Assembly: GCA_949297125.1 (NCBI GenBank)
Contig: CASFRS010000004.1
Span: forward strand, 62,001 to 126,000
Direction: 5' to 3'
Length of the DNA: 64,000 nucleotides
From: an uncultured Bacteroidales bacterium
GTDB taxonomy: Bacteria > Bacteroidota > Bacteroidia > Bacteroidales > G3-4614
A program made the position numbers and the translations under genes. This document shows positions 29,704-40,490 of the stretch, in pieces (the stretch's first letter is position 1; every line of letters starts with the position of its first letter). Below the pieces are notes generated by a model that was not told where the DNA came from, made no database searches, and saw only the letters and a program-made list of their open reading frames with translations.

Positions 29704-30204
29704 ATGATAGAAATATACAAGGGCGATATAACCGTATTGAAAGTCGATGCAATAGTAAATGCCGCAAACAACTCACTGCTTGGCGGGGGTGGGGTGGACG
29801 GGGCTATTCACCGTGCCGCCGGAACGGGGCTTCTGGACGAATGCCGCAAACTCGGCGGGTGTGAAACAGGCGAGGCGAAAATAACGAAGGGTTACAACCT
29901 GCCGGCAAAATGGGTAATCCATACCGTAGGGCCGGTATATTACAGTGCACAGAAAGACAAGCCCGCACTGCTGGCATCGTGTTACCGCAACTCCATGCGT
30001 TTGGCGCACGAGTACGGAATAAAAAGCATTGCTTTCCCCTCCATAAGTACCGGAGTATATTCCTATCCGGTAAAGGAGGCCGTAAAGATTGCAGTTGCGG
30101 AGGTGAAAAAATCGCTTGAGACCTATCCCGATGTAGAGAAAGTCATATTCGTCTGTTTCGGGGATGATGTTTATAATGCCTATCGGAACGAGTTGGGGGT
30201 GTAA
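29704..30204 (+). CDS. Macrodomain ADP-ribose hydrolase (YmdB-like)
   Basis: 166 residues, a single macrodomain. NAANNSLLGGGGVDGAIHRAAG contains the binding and catalytic loop of the MacroD/YmdB class, and FPSISTGVYSYP is the second phosphate loop. The expected activity is removal of ADP-ribose from proteins or hydrolysis of O-acetyl-ADP-ribose. It stands alone, not beside an ADP-ribosyltransferase, so a toxin-antitoxin role is not suggested by context. Confidence 0.95.
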   Translation: MIEIYKGDITVLKVDAIVNAANNSLLGGGGVDGAIHRAAGTGLLDECRKLGGCETGEAKITKGYNLPAKWVIHTVGPVYYSAQKDKPALLASCYRNSMRLAHEYGIKSIAFPSISTGVYSYPVKEAVKIAVAEVKKSLETYPDVEKVIFVCFGDDVYNAYRNELGV

Positions 30205-30345
30205 TGGCACCCGGTCCGTATCATGGGGGGAATATCCCTTGCATAACTTCGGCTGATTCTTTCCCGGGCTTTCGGCGTTGCACTCCCGGTATATGGGGGA
30301 GGCGAGCGGCGGGAGTCCGCAGTTCCGTTTTACCTGACAATACTG

Positions 30346-31032
30346 TCAGATATCCTCGTCCAATAAGTCGGGACGCAGGCGTCTTGTACGTTCAACCGAC
30401 TGTTCGTGCAGCCATTCGCTTATTTTCCTCTGGTGTCCCGACAGCAGTATGTCCGGAACACGCCACCCGTTGTATTCGGCCGGTCTGGTGTATACCGGCG
30501 GTGCCAGCAGGTTGTCCTGAAAAGAATCGGAAAGTGCCGATTGCTCATCGCCTATCGCTCCCGGAATCAACCGGATTATGGAGTCGCAGATAACCGCTGC
30601 CGCAAGTTCTCCGCCCGTGAGCACGTAATCGCCTATGGAAATCTCTTTTGTTATCAGATGCTCCCTGATGCGGTAATCCACCCCCTTGTAATGCCCGCAC
30701 AGGATTATCAGATTGTTGTACATCGACAACTCGTTGGCCATAGGCTGGTTGAACAGTTCGCCGTCCGGCGATGTATAAATCACTTCATCGTATTCCCGTT
30801 TTTCCTTCAGTGCGGAAATCGCCCTGTCTACAGGCTCGATTTGAATGACCATCCCGGCCGACCCGCCGAAAGGGTAGTCGTCCACCCGCCTGTGCCGGAC
30901 ATCGGTAGAATAATCCCTCAGGTTGTGCACTACAATTTCGGCAAGTTTCCTGTCCTGGGCTCTCTTCAATATGGAGCAGTTCAACGGACTCTCCAATAAT
31001 TCGGGCAATACGGTTATTATGTCTATTCTCAT
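30346..31032 (-). CDS. trmD: tRNA (guanine-37-N1)-methyltransferase
   Basis: 228 residues. It methylates G37 of tRNAs that read CNN codons. [17 protein letters not shown] is the canonical start and fixes the ATG at 31032, although the frame is open upstream. The trefoil-knot SAM site is present: [27 protein letters not shown]. It is separate from the rpsP-rimM-rplS cluster found with it in many bacteria. The CAAATTTA at 31090-31097 gives a minus-strand TAAATTTG -7 box. Confidence 0.97.
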   Translation of the reverse strand: MRIDIITVLPELLESPLNCSILKRAQDRKLAEIVVHNLRDYSTDVRHRRVDDYPFGGSAGMVIQIEPVDRAISALKEKREYDEVIYTSPDGELFNQPMANELSMYNNLIILCGHYKGVDYRIREHLITKEISIGDYVLTGGELAAAVICDSIIRLIPGAIGDEQSALSDSFQDNLLAPPVYTRPAEYNGWRVPDILLSGHQRKISEWLHEQSVERTRRLRPDLLDEDI

Positions 31033-31196
31033 AACACTGCGGTATAATACAAGAAAAAGCAGGGACGGAGAACTTCCGCCGCTTTGGCGCAAATTTACAA
31101 AATGGTACAGATTTATCCATACCCGAGGGGCGGGCCGGCAAGCCTGCATTGCAAAATTTCGGGCAGACTCCCTCTCTTTCCTGCGATTACTGATGA

Positions 31197-33269
<2,073 letters not shown>

Positions 33270-33325
33270 CGCTGCCGTGAGTGAAAGCCTTCTGCAGAAG
33301 GTTGTTGCACTTGCCCGTTCCTTTT

Positions 33326-33679
33326 TCAACGGGCCATAAGTGCATGCCTCTGTTTGAATATGCCCGGACGGTTTGCCTTCAAGGCCTTCATGAAGAGTGC
33401 GTGCCCCTTGCGTATACGGCCGGCCAGAACCCTCTCCGATACCCCGAGGAGCAGAGCCGTTTCCCTGTATCCGTAACCGGCACAGAGCATGCACATGGGA
33501 GTTCTGTACAATGCTTCGACCGACTTTGCCGCGTCTGATATTTCCCGTATGGAAAAACCGCCGTACAGCATGTCAGTCCTTTCGTCCGGCAAAAACGGTG
33601 AATGGCAGCGGATGCTTCTTCCGGTACGGGAAAATATACTTTGTGCGATTCGATTGTGCAGAAATCTGAAAATATTCAT
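33326..33679 (-). CDS. Small sigma-70 region 4-like protein, possibly a truncated ECF sigma
   Basis: 117 residues. The segment YRTPMCMLCAGYGYRETALLL and onward through GVSERVLAGRIRKGHALFMKAL closely follows ECF sigma region 4 (YRxPFxM...GYxYxEIAxxLGI...VKSRIxRAR). The first 50 residues show no region 2, which is needed to bind core RNA polymerase and the -10 element. It may be a decayed sigma gene or a real small regulator. It stands alone between ligA and dapA, convergent with ligA. Confidence is limited because the match is only one helix-turn-helix. Confidence 0.5.
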   Translation of the reverse strand: MNIFRFLHNRIAQSIFSRTGRSIRCHSPFLPDERTDMLYGGFSIREISDAAKSVEALYRTPMCMLCAGYGYRETALLLGVSERVLAGRIRKGHALFMKALKANRPGIFKQRHALMAR

Positions 33680-33951
33680 AATTGCATGCGGGACAACGGA
33701 ATGACCGCTCCGTATCCGATAAGTGCGGACAGGCGCGGAGCCGTATCTTTGACGGAGTCCCTATACCGAAAACAACTTATGGCCGCCATTGTTCGCTTGT
33801 CCTGTACGTCTTTCCCGGCACGGCGGCGCAGCATGCAGCAGTGAAAAAAAACGGATATGGAAATAGTGCGCAATTCTTTTACATAACGGCATGCCGATTA
33901 TGTATTAAAAAAATAATTTTAGTAACTTCGCAACCAAATACGGAAAATCAT

Positions 33952-34845
33952 ATGGACAGAATAAACTTGAGCGGTTTAGGCATTGCGTTGATAACCCCGT
34001 TCAACGAGGATGAATCGGTCGATTTTGAATCGTTGGGCAAAGTCGTCGACCATTTGCTCAAAAACAAAGTGGATTATATAGTGGTACTCGGCACTACGGC
34101 CGAAACTCCCACCCTGACGGAAGAAGAAAAGGTCAGGATTGTCGCATTCGTTAAGGAGCGCGTAAACGGGAGCGTCCCCCTTGTACTGGGTGTGGGAGGC
34201 AACAATACCCGGGCCGTCGCCGCCCAGCTTAAAACCGGAGATTTTAAAGGCATAGACGCCATACTCTCGGTAGTCCCGTATTACAACAAGCCGTCGCAGG
34301 AAGGGATTTACATGCATTACCGGACAATAGCCGAATCGACCGACTTGCCTGTAATCCTCTATAATGTGCCCGGCAGGACGGGGGTGAACATGACCCCCGA
34401 TACCGTATTGCGTCTGGCCCGCGATTTCAAAAATATAGTTGCGGTAAAAGAGGCTTCGGGCAACATTGTCCAGGTAGATGAGATAATAAAGAACAAACCG
34501 GCCGATTTTGCCGTCATATCGGGAGACGACGGAATTACCTACCCCTTGATATCCCTCGGGGCAGTTGGTGTAATATCCGTGATAGGGAATGCCTTCCCGG
34601 CAGAATTCGGCAAAATGGTGCGTCTTGCTTTGAACGGCGATTATGCGAATGCGCTCAAGATACACCACGAGTTTACCGAACTCTTCTCCCTGTTGTTTGT
34701 AGACGGCAATCCGGCCGGAGTGAAAAGTATGCTCGAAGCCATGGGGTACATAAAGAACAAGTTGCGTCTGCCCCTTGTGCCGACGCGCATAACTACCTAC
34801 GAGAAAATCAGGGTTATATTGGATAACCTTAACATAAAGGCATGA
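33952..34845 (+). CDS. dapA: 4-hydroxy-tetrahydrodipicolinate synthase
   Basis: 297 residues. It condenses pyruvate with aspartate semialdehyde in the lysine/diaminopimelate pathway. The TIM barrel shows GTTAETPTLTEEEK, YNVPGRTGVNM (catalytic tyrosine) and VAVKEASGN (Schiff-base lysine). The ATG at 33952 gives the family start MDRINLSGLGIALITPF; the frame is open upstream but is not conserved. A TAACTTCG box at 33923-33930 is the likely -7 element. Confidence 0.97.
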   Translation: MDRINLSGLGIALITPFNEDESVDFESLGKVVDHLLKNKVDYIVVLGTTAETPTLTEEEKVRIVAFVKERVNGSVPLVLGVGGNNTRAVAAQLKTGDFKGIDAILSVVPYYNKPSQEGIYMHYRTIAESTDLPVILYNVPGRTGVNMTPDTVLRLARDFKNIVAVKEASGNIVQVDEIIKNKPADFAVISGDDGITYPLISLGAVGVISVIGNAFPAEFGKMVRLALNGDYANALKIHHEFTELFSLLFVDGNPAGVKSMLEAMGYIKNKLRLPLVPTRITTYEKIRVILDNLNIKA

Positions 34846-34881
34846 GCCGGAGTTTCATAAACATATAAACCCGCAATAGAT

Positions 34882-35352
34882 ATGATACAGAGGATACAGT
34901 CGCTATACCTTTTCCTGGCAGGGGCATTGATGTTCGCAATGTTCAAAATGCCGCTGGCAACGTTCGTGAATGAAACCGGAGTATGGAAATTCTATGCCGA
35001 TTCCATAATAGAAACGGCCGGTGATTCTGCTGCAACCGCAACGATAGATACATGGCCCGTCGCCATAATAATGTCGCTCGCCGGCGTAATGTCGATTCTT
35101 GCCATATTTGCATACAAGAACAGGCGCCGCCAAATAAAGATATGCCTGTTGAGCGGAATGTTCATGATACTTCTCTATCCAATAGCGTTCATTTACTGGT
35201 GGTTTGCAAAAGACCTGCTGGCAACGGTGGGGTATCCGTCGCTGGGCGCAGTGCTGATATTCCCGATAGTGGCCTTTATCCTGAACCTTATGGCCATACG
35301 CTCCATAAGGGCGGATGAGAAACTGGTCCGTTCGGCCGACAGGATACGATAG
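34882..35352 (+). CDS. DUF4293 four-helix membrane protein
   Basis: 156 residues with four hydrophobic segments (about 5-22, 58-78, 85-105, 115-140). The N-terminus MIQRIQSLYLFLAGALM is characteristic of the Bacteroidota DUF4293 family, of unknown function. It follows dapA by 36 bp. Confidence 0.88.
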   Translation: MIQRIQSLYLFLAGALMFAMFKMPLATFVNETGVWKFYADSIIETAGDSAATATIDTWPVAIIMSLAGVMSILAIFAYKNRRRQIKICLLSGMFMILLYPIAFIYWWFAKDLLATVGYPSLGAVLIFPIVAFILNLMAIRSIRADEKLVRSADRIR

Positions 35353-35471
35353 GGAAATGACGATGTGCGTTTCCCCGCAACAGATAAGACCGCATGTGCA
35401 ACTTCCGGTATGTACGTGCGGTTTCCCATTTTAATGCAGGCGATAATTTTTGAACATACATGGCGCACCGG

Positions 35472-35502
35472 TTGCGAGTTTTACTTGCAATAGCTATATT
35501 TG
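35472..35502 (+). promoter_or_regulatory. Predicted promoter of the GH2 gene
   Basis: TTG (35472-35474), 20 bp, TATATTTG (35495-35502); about 40 bp before the ATG. Confidence 0.65.
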
Positions 35503-35542
35503 TAATCGTAACACATTTAAATACTATTTATAAAATCGAAAA

Positions 35543-38041
35543 ATGAAAGCGAGGGTAATTATTCTTATGCTGATGGCCGTTGTCATGTCGATAAACGCAG
35601 AAGCACAGAAAAGAGTAGAACAGTTATTGGAGAAAGGGTGGCGGTTTACCCGTGAAGACAACCCCGAATTCAAGTCGGAAAATTATGATGACTCGGATTG
35701 GCAGCAGGTAACCGTGCCGCACGATTGGGCAATATACGGCCCTTTCAGCATAGAGAATGACAAACAGAACGTGGCTATAACCCAGGACGGGCAGAAAGAG
35801 GCCATGGAGCATGCCGGCCGTACCGGAGGGCTTCCGTTTGTGGGAACCGGGTGGTACAGGACGGATATAGATGTTCCTGAGTTTTCGGCAGGTAAAAAGT
35901 ATACCCTTATATTCGACGGGGCAATGAGCCATGCCCGCGTATATCTTAACGGCAAAGAGATATGCTATTGGCCGTCGGGGTACAATTCGTTTTATGTAGA
36001 TGCCACGCCCTTCCTGAAAAAAGGGATAAACAAACTTGCCGTAAGGCTGGAGAACCTTGTGGAGAGTTCGCGCTGGTATCCAGGTGCCGGTCTGTACCGC
36101 AATGTCCATTTCGTGGAAACCTCCGATGCCCATGTACCCGTGTGGGGGACGTTCGTTACCACCCCGGAAATAACCGGTGAGTATGCAAAAGTGAATCTTC
36201 GCACAGAGCTCTCCTTCCCTGAGGGAAAGAGCATAAAAGACTATAAAATAGTAACCGAAATAAAAGATGCCGCCGGAGAGGTGGTAGCCCGCGATACCCA
36301 GATAGGCAGCGGATTCGACGGGAATGGATTTGAACAGGACATGATAATCCTTTCCCCGGCATTATGGTCGCCCGAAACCCCTAACCTGTATTCGGCAGTA
36401 TCGAAAATATATGAAGGGGACAATCTGAAGGACGAATATGTTACAAGTTTCGGTGTCCGCAGTATAGAGATAATCCCCGACCAAGGGTTTTATCTGAACG
36501 GCAAGAAGATAAAGTTCCAGGGCGTATGCAACCATCACGACCTCGGGCCGTTGGGTGGCATAGCCAATGAAGCGGGAATAAGGCGTCAGGTGAGGATACT
36601 GAAGGATATGGGGTGCAATGCAATCCGTACGTCGCATAACATGCCGGCACCCGAACTTGTGGCTGCCTGCGATGAAATGGGTATGATGCTCATGGCCGAA
36701 TCGTTCGATGAATGGAAAACCCCTAAACTCAAAAACGGATATAACCTGATATTCGACGAATGGGCAGAGAAGGATCTGGTAAACCTTGTGCGCCATTACC
36801 GCAACAACCCAAGCGTGGTAATGTGGTGTATAGGAAATGAAGTGCCGGACCAGTGGAACGGTGAGCAAGGCCCCAAACTCTCGCGCTATCTGCAGGATAT
36901 TTGCCACCGTGAAGACCCCACGCGCCCGGTAACTCAGGGAATGGATGCTCCCGATGCAGTAGTGAACAACAATATGGCCGCCGTAATGGATGTTGCAGGA
37001 TTCAATTACCGTCCGCACAAATACCAGGAAAACTATGCAAAGCTGCCGCAGCAGATAATCCTCGGTAGTGAAACGGTATCGACCATAAGCTCGCGGGGAG
37101 TTTACAAATTCCCGGTTGTGCGCCGTTCAATGCACAAATACGACGACCATCAGGCTTCGTCGTACGATGTTGAACATTGCGGCTGGTCCAACCTCCCCGA
37201 AGATGATTTCATACAGCATGAAGACCTTCCGTACTGCATAGGCGAATTCGTATGGACCGGCTTCGACTACCTCGGAGAACCCACGCCGTACTATTCCGAT
37301 TGGCCAAGCCATTCGTCGCTGTTCGGGATAATCGACCTCGCCGGGCTTCCCAAGGACCGCTATTATCTGTACCGCAGCCATTGGAACAAGGATGCCGAAA
37401 CCCTCCATATCCTTCCGCATTGGACATGGCCCGGAAGAGAAGGGGAGAATACTCCGGTATTCGTATATACGAATTATCCGAGCGCGGAACTCTTTATAAA
37501 CGGCAAGAGCTACGGCAAGAAAACCAAAGATCTTTCCATAACGGTATTCAACAGCGCCGACTCGGCATCTACCGCCGATTTGAAGAGACTGCAACGTTAC
37601 CGCCTTATGTGGATGGATGTAAACTACGAACCCGGTACCGTAAAGGTAGTTGCATACGACAAGGACGGGAATGCAGTGGCAGAGAAAGAAATACATACGG
37701 CAGGAAAACCCTATGCGATAGAACTGATACCCGACCGCCAGGTTATATCGGCCGACGGTAAGGATTTGAGCTTTGTAACGGTACGCGTGGTAGATAAGGA
37801 CGGAAACCTTTGTCCCACTGCCGACAACGAGATAAAATTCAAGGTAAAAGGTGCAGGGACATATTGCGCCGGTGCCAACGGAAACCCGGCATCGCTCGAA
37901 TCGTTCCAGAAACCGCAAATGAAAACTTTCAGCGGAATGATGACGGCAATAGTCCGTTCGGGCGAGAAGCCGGGTACGATAGAACTTGAGGCTACCTCGA
38001 AAGGCCTTAAGAAGTGCGTAGTGAAGATAACGGCAGAATAA
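35543..38041 (+). CDS. Secreted glycoside hydrolase family 2 (beta-galactosidase-like)
   Basis: 832 residues. A signal peptide ends near AEAQ (about residue 22), so the enzyme acts outside the cytoplasm. Order: jelly-roll sugar-binding domain (GWRFTREDNPEF ... VPHDWAI), immunoglobulin-like domain, TIM barrel (about 330-600) with IRTSHNMPAPEL, catalytic acid/base Glu433 in IGNEV and nucleophile Glu510 in LGSETV, then a C-terminal Ig-like domain (about 730-832, SADGKDLSFVTVRVVD). It resembles Bacteroidota GH2 beta-galactosidases; the sugar is not certain. It is a single-gene unit with promoter and terminator, with no SusC/D partner. Confidence 0.93.
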   Translation: MKARVIILMLMAVVMSINAEAQKRVEQLLEKGWRFTREDNPEFKSENYDDSDWQQVTVPHDWAIYGPFSIENDKQNVAITQDGQKEAMEHAGRTGGLPFVGTGWYRTDIDVPEFSAGKKYTLIFDGAMSHARVYLNGKEICYWPSGYNSFYVDATPFLKKGINKLAVRLENLVESSRWYPGAGLYRNVHFVETSDAHVPVWGTFVTTPEITGEYAKVNLRTELSFPEGKSIKDYKIVTEIKDAAGEVVARDTQIGSGFDGNGFEQDMIILSPALWSPETPNLYSAVSKIYEGDNLKDEYVTSFGVRSIEIIPDQGFYLNGKKIKFQGVCNHHDLGPLGGIANEAGIRRQVRILKDMGCNAIRTSHNMPAPELVAACDEMGMMLMAESFDEWKTPKLKNGYNLIFDEWAEKDLVNLVRHYRNNPSVVMWCIGNEVPDQWNGEQGPKLSRYLQDICHREDPTRPVTQGMDAPDAVVNNNMAAVMDVAGFNYRPHKYQENYAKLPQQIILGSETVSTISSRGVYKFPVVRRSMHKYDDHQASSYDVEHCGWSNLPEDDFIQHEDLPYCIGEFVWTGFDYLGEPTPYYSDWPSHSSLFGIIDLAGLPKDRYYLYRSHWNKDAETLHILPHWTWPGREGENTPVFVYTNYPSAELFINGKSYGKKTKDLSITVFNSADSASTADLKRLQRYRLMWMDVNYEPGTVKVVAYDKDGNAVAEKEIHTAGKPYAIELIPDRQVISADGKDLSFVTVRVVDKDGNLCPTADNEIKFKVKGAGTYCAGANGNPASLESFQKPQMKTFSGMMTAIVRSGEKPGTIELEATSKGLKKCVVKITAE

Positions 38042-38075
38042 AGCGGCAGACCGTTTTATTCAAGTAAACAAGATA

Positions 38076-38118
38076 AGAGCATCCCCCATCCGGTAATTTG
38101 TAGGGGATGCTCTTTTTA
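38076..38118 (+). terminator. Terminator after GH2
   Basis: An 11-bp stem (38076-38086 with 38103-38113) followed by TTTTTATG. Confidence 0.9.
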
Positions 38119-38165
38119 TGCGGTGTAATGCAGCTTGCATGTTAGCATCCTTGACTGCTGTCGAA

Positions 38166-38228
38166 GATAGGATTCGGCTCGGCATAGCCAAATAAATTTG
38201 CCTCTGCTCTCGCCTTTTCCTATCTTTG
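38166..38228 (+). repeat. Promoter-bearing dispersed repeat, copy A
   Basis: Contains GGCTCGGCATAGCCAAATAA, then TTTG (38197-38200), 20 bp, TATCTTTG (38221-38228), a consensus promoter. It is nearly identical over about 50 bp to copies at 55066-55123 and 55140-55196. It would drive the alcohol dehydrogenase gene. Confidence 0.85.
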
Positions 38229-38304
38229 CAATCACGTCAGAAGAGAACAGGGTGGTGTCCCGAACCTGCGGGTATCGTATTTTTATATATTGCGGATTTT
38301 GAGT

Positions 38305-39462
38305 ATGAATAGCTGTTTGTCTGTACCGTCATCGGTAATTGTGGGGGAGAATGCCCTGGATACGGCATCGGGAATATTGTCTGAAACCGGACGATGCGCA
38401 TTGGTGGTAACCGGCCGGCATGTCTCCAAAACCCCGTTTGCCGCGCAGTTTTTTGAACTGTTGCACTCTTCCGGGTTAAAATATAGTCTGTTCGACGGGA
38501 TAACAGGCGAACCCACCGACAAGATGATAGATGAAGGGTGTCGTGCGTTCATGTCCGGCGGGTGCGATTTTTGCATTGCGCTCGGCGGAGGCAGCCCGAT
38601 AGATGCCGCCAAACTGATAGCATTGAAGGTTGCCTGTCCGTCATCGTTTTCGCTCAGCGCAGTTCCGGAAAGGGCCGAACGCCATCTCCCTCCGGTAGTG
38701 GCAATTCCAACAACCGCCGGCACAGGGTCGGAAGTTACCCGGTATGCTGTTGCCACAGATACGCACAATAACCGGAAACTGCTTGTCAGTACGCCGTTGC
38801 TGCTGCCGCGCGTGGCTATAGTAGACTACCGTTCGGGGCTTGCCGCTCCGCCATCGGTCAAGGCTTCGTCGGGTATAGATGCCCTTACGCATGCAATAGA
38901 AGCATACATATCGCGCAAGGCCAATCCTCTTACAGACGATTTGGCTGTTTCGGCAGTAAGGCGCATAATTGCAAATATTGTTCCGGCCGTTTCGGGAAAT
39001 GATCCCGGGCCGGATCGCGAAATGGCTGTAGCTGCCCTCGAAGCCGGAATCTGCATAAATAACTCGAGCGTAACATTGGTGCATGGCATGAGCCGCCCGA
39101 TTGGCGCACTGTTCCACGTGCCGCACGGATTGTCGAACGCAATGCTCCTGCCAGTATGCCTTAATGCGCTGGCAGAGCCGGCAATGCCCCGGCTGTCGCA
39201 ACTGTCCAGAAATGCCGGTATTGCCGGTTGCGATGACAGTGAAGAGGTCGCGGTCGGCAAACTGGCGGCGAGGGTAGGGCAGATATGCACCGATTGCAAA
39301 ATCCCCTCCCTGAGAGAGTACGGTATAGATAAAAGCGAATTTTTCAATTCCATAGATAAAATGTCGGCCGATGCAATATCGAGCGGCAGCCCGGCCAATG
39401 CTCCCGGCTGTTATACCGAAACGGATTGCAGGAGGCTATACATTGAAGCATACGGCAGGTAG
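38305..39462 (+). CDS. Iron-containing alcohol dehydrogenase
   Basis: 385 residues. It has the NAD(P)-binding GGGSPIDAAK (about 93-102), TTAGTGSEVTRYAV, and metal-ligand regions SGIDALTHAIEAY and GMSRPIGALFHVPHG, whose aspartate and histidines bind Fe2+. Family III dehydrogenases reduce aldehydes or oxidise primary alcohols such as butanol or 1,3-propanediol; the substrate is not readable. I take the ATG at 38305 over a TTG at 38290. It stands behind the promoter-bearing repeat copy A. Confidence 0.93.
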   Translation: MNSCLSVPSSVIVGENALDTASGILSETGRCALVVTGRHVSKTPFAAQFFELLHSSGLKYSLFDGITGEPTDKMIDEGCRAFMSGGCDFCIALGGGSPIDAAKLIALKVACPSSFSLSAVPERAERHLPPVVAIPTTAGTGSEVTRYAVATDTHNNRKLLVSTPLLLPRVAIVDYRSGLAAPPSVKASSGIDALTHAIEAYISRKANPLTDDLAVSAVRRIIANIVPAVSGNDPGPDREMAVAALEAGICINNSSVTLVHGMSRPIGALFHVPHGLSNAMLLPVCLNALAEPAMPRLSQLSRNAGIAGCDDSEEVAVGKLAARVGQICTDCKIPSLREYGIDKSEFFNSIDKMSADAISSGSPANAPGCYTETDCRRLYIEAYGR

Positions 39463-39590
39463 GAGTGGCATATGATGCAAGGGCAATGGTTACCGCGGGG
39501 TGTTATGTCGGCGAGTAATGCCCCTGTCGCAAGGCGTGTCAAATAACGGGTGTGAAGAACAGCAGTAAAGAGCAGTCCGGAGAGAGAACC

Positions 39591-40094
39591 ATGGGAAAAG
39601 AAATAGAACGTAAATTCAAGGTGTGCGGGACGGGATACAAAACCGGGTGTATTTCATCTTCGGTATATAAGCAGGGGTATCTTTCAACCGACAAGGAGAG
39701 GACGGTCAGGGTGCGAATTGCCGGAGAACGCGCTTTCCTTACAGTAAAAGGGAAAAACTGCGGTACTGTCCGCAGCGAGTTTGAATATGAAATACCGGTT
39801 TCGGATGCCGAGACCATGCTGGGCGATTTGTGCCTGCACCCGCTGATAGAAAAAATGCGCCATATATTTATCTCGGACGACGGCCACAAATGGGAGATAG
39901 ACGAGTTCGGGGGGGAGAATGAAGGCCTTATTGTTGCAGAGGTGGAACTCGGTTCGCAGGACGAACCTGTGGAAATTCCCGAGTGGTGCGGCGAAGAAGT
40001 CTCTGGCGACATCAGGTATTATAACTCCAACCTCATAGAACACCCGTATTCCGTGTGGAAGAATACGGGTGAAGAAAACGGCCGGCATGCGTAG
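39591..40094 (+). CDS. CYTH-domain triphosphatase-like protein
   Basis: 167 residues. The MGKEIERKFKV start carries the defining ExExK motif; alternating charged strands follow (RVRIAGERAFLTVKG, SEFEYEIP, WEIDEFGGENEG, AEVELGS), the tunnel-fold pattern. Bacterial members are usually inorganic triphosphatases, not adenylate cyclases. The start at 39591 is set by the ExExK motif; a GTG at 39552 is a weaker alternative. Confidence 0.92.
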   Translation: MGKEIERKFKVCGTGYKTGCISSSVYKQGYLSTDKERTVRVRIAGERAFLTVKGKNCGTVRSEFEYEIPVSDAETMLGDLCLHPLIEKMRHIFISDDGHKWEIDEFGGENEGLIVAEVELGSQDEPVEIPEWCGEEVSGDIRYYNSNLIEHPYSVWKNTGEENGRHA

Positions 40095-40490
40095 CGGATG
40101 CGTATGCACGGACTGTGCATGTGCAAATGCGGTATTGTGGCGGTAAGATTGGAATCCTGCCGGTTGGGTCAGTGAAGGATAACAGGCTGCCGGTAAATAA
40201 GAAAAGCATCCCTGTTTGTGTGATAGTTGTGTAAAAGCTGTTAAATACGCTTATTGTATGCCCTTTTCCCTTAGTGAATATATAATAGGTGTTTTGGAAC
40301 AAAAAAGGACGATTATTTTTTCGTAACTTTGCACCCGCTCAAGGTAGTATGCTGCCCGGCAAAGCAAACATTGAAACCTCGTTTCATGTTTGTTTCCGAG
40401 AGTACTTTCGCTCTGTTTGCCGTTAAAAGGCCGGAAAGACAAACCTCAGGAAGGGGCTTTCGCTGTCTTGACCACCGTTAAGTAACAGAT
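40095..40490 (+). promoter_or_regulatory. Intergenic region with a structured leader before the DUF5686 gene
   Basis: No gene in 396 bp. TAACTTTG at 40324-40331 is a consensus -7 box; no properly spaced -33 TTTG is seen (the nearest, 40293-40296, is 27 bp away). The predicted transcript would have a leader of about 150 nt with a strong hairpin: 40362-40377 pairs with 40381-40395, with one bulge and a CTC loop. More local pairings follow before the ATG. Confidence 0.5.

Noticed and set aside
29704..30204. Macrodomain as antitoxin of a DarT-like ADP-ribosyltransferase
   Set aside because: The motifs fit YmdB/MacroD and not DarG, and no adjacent ADP-ribosyltransferase gene is present.
33288..33301. 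Perfect 14-bp palindrome CCTTCTGCAGAAGG after ligA
   Set aside because: It has no loop and no T run, so it is not a terminator; a single short palindrome is weak evidence for an operator.
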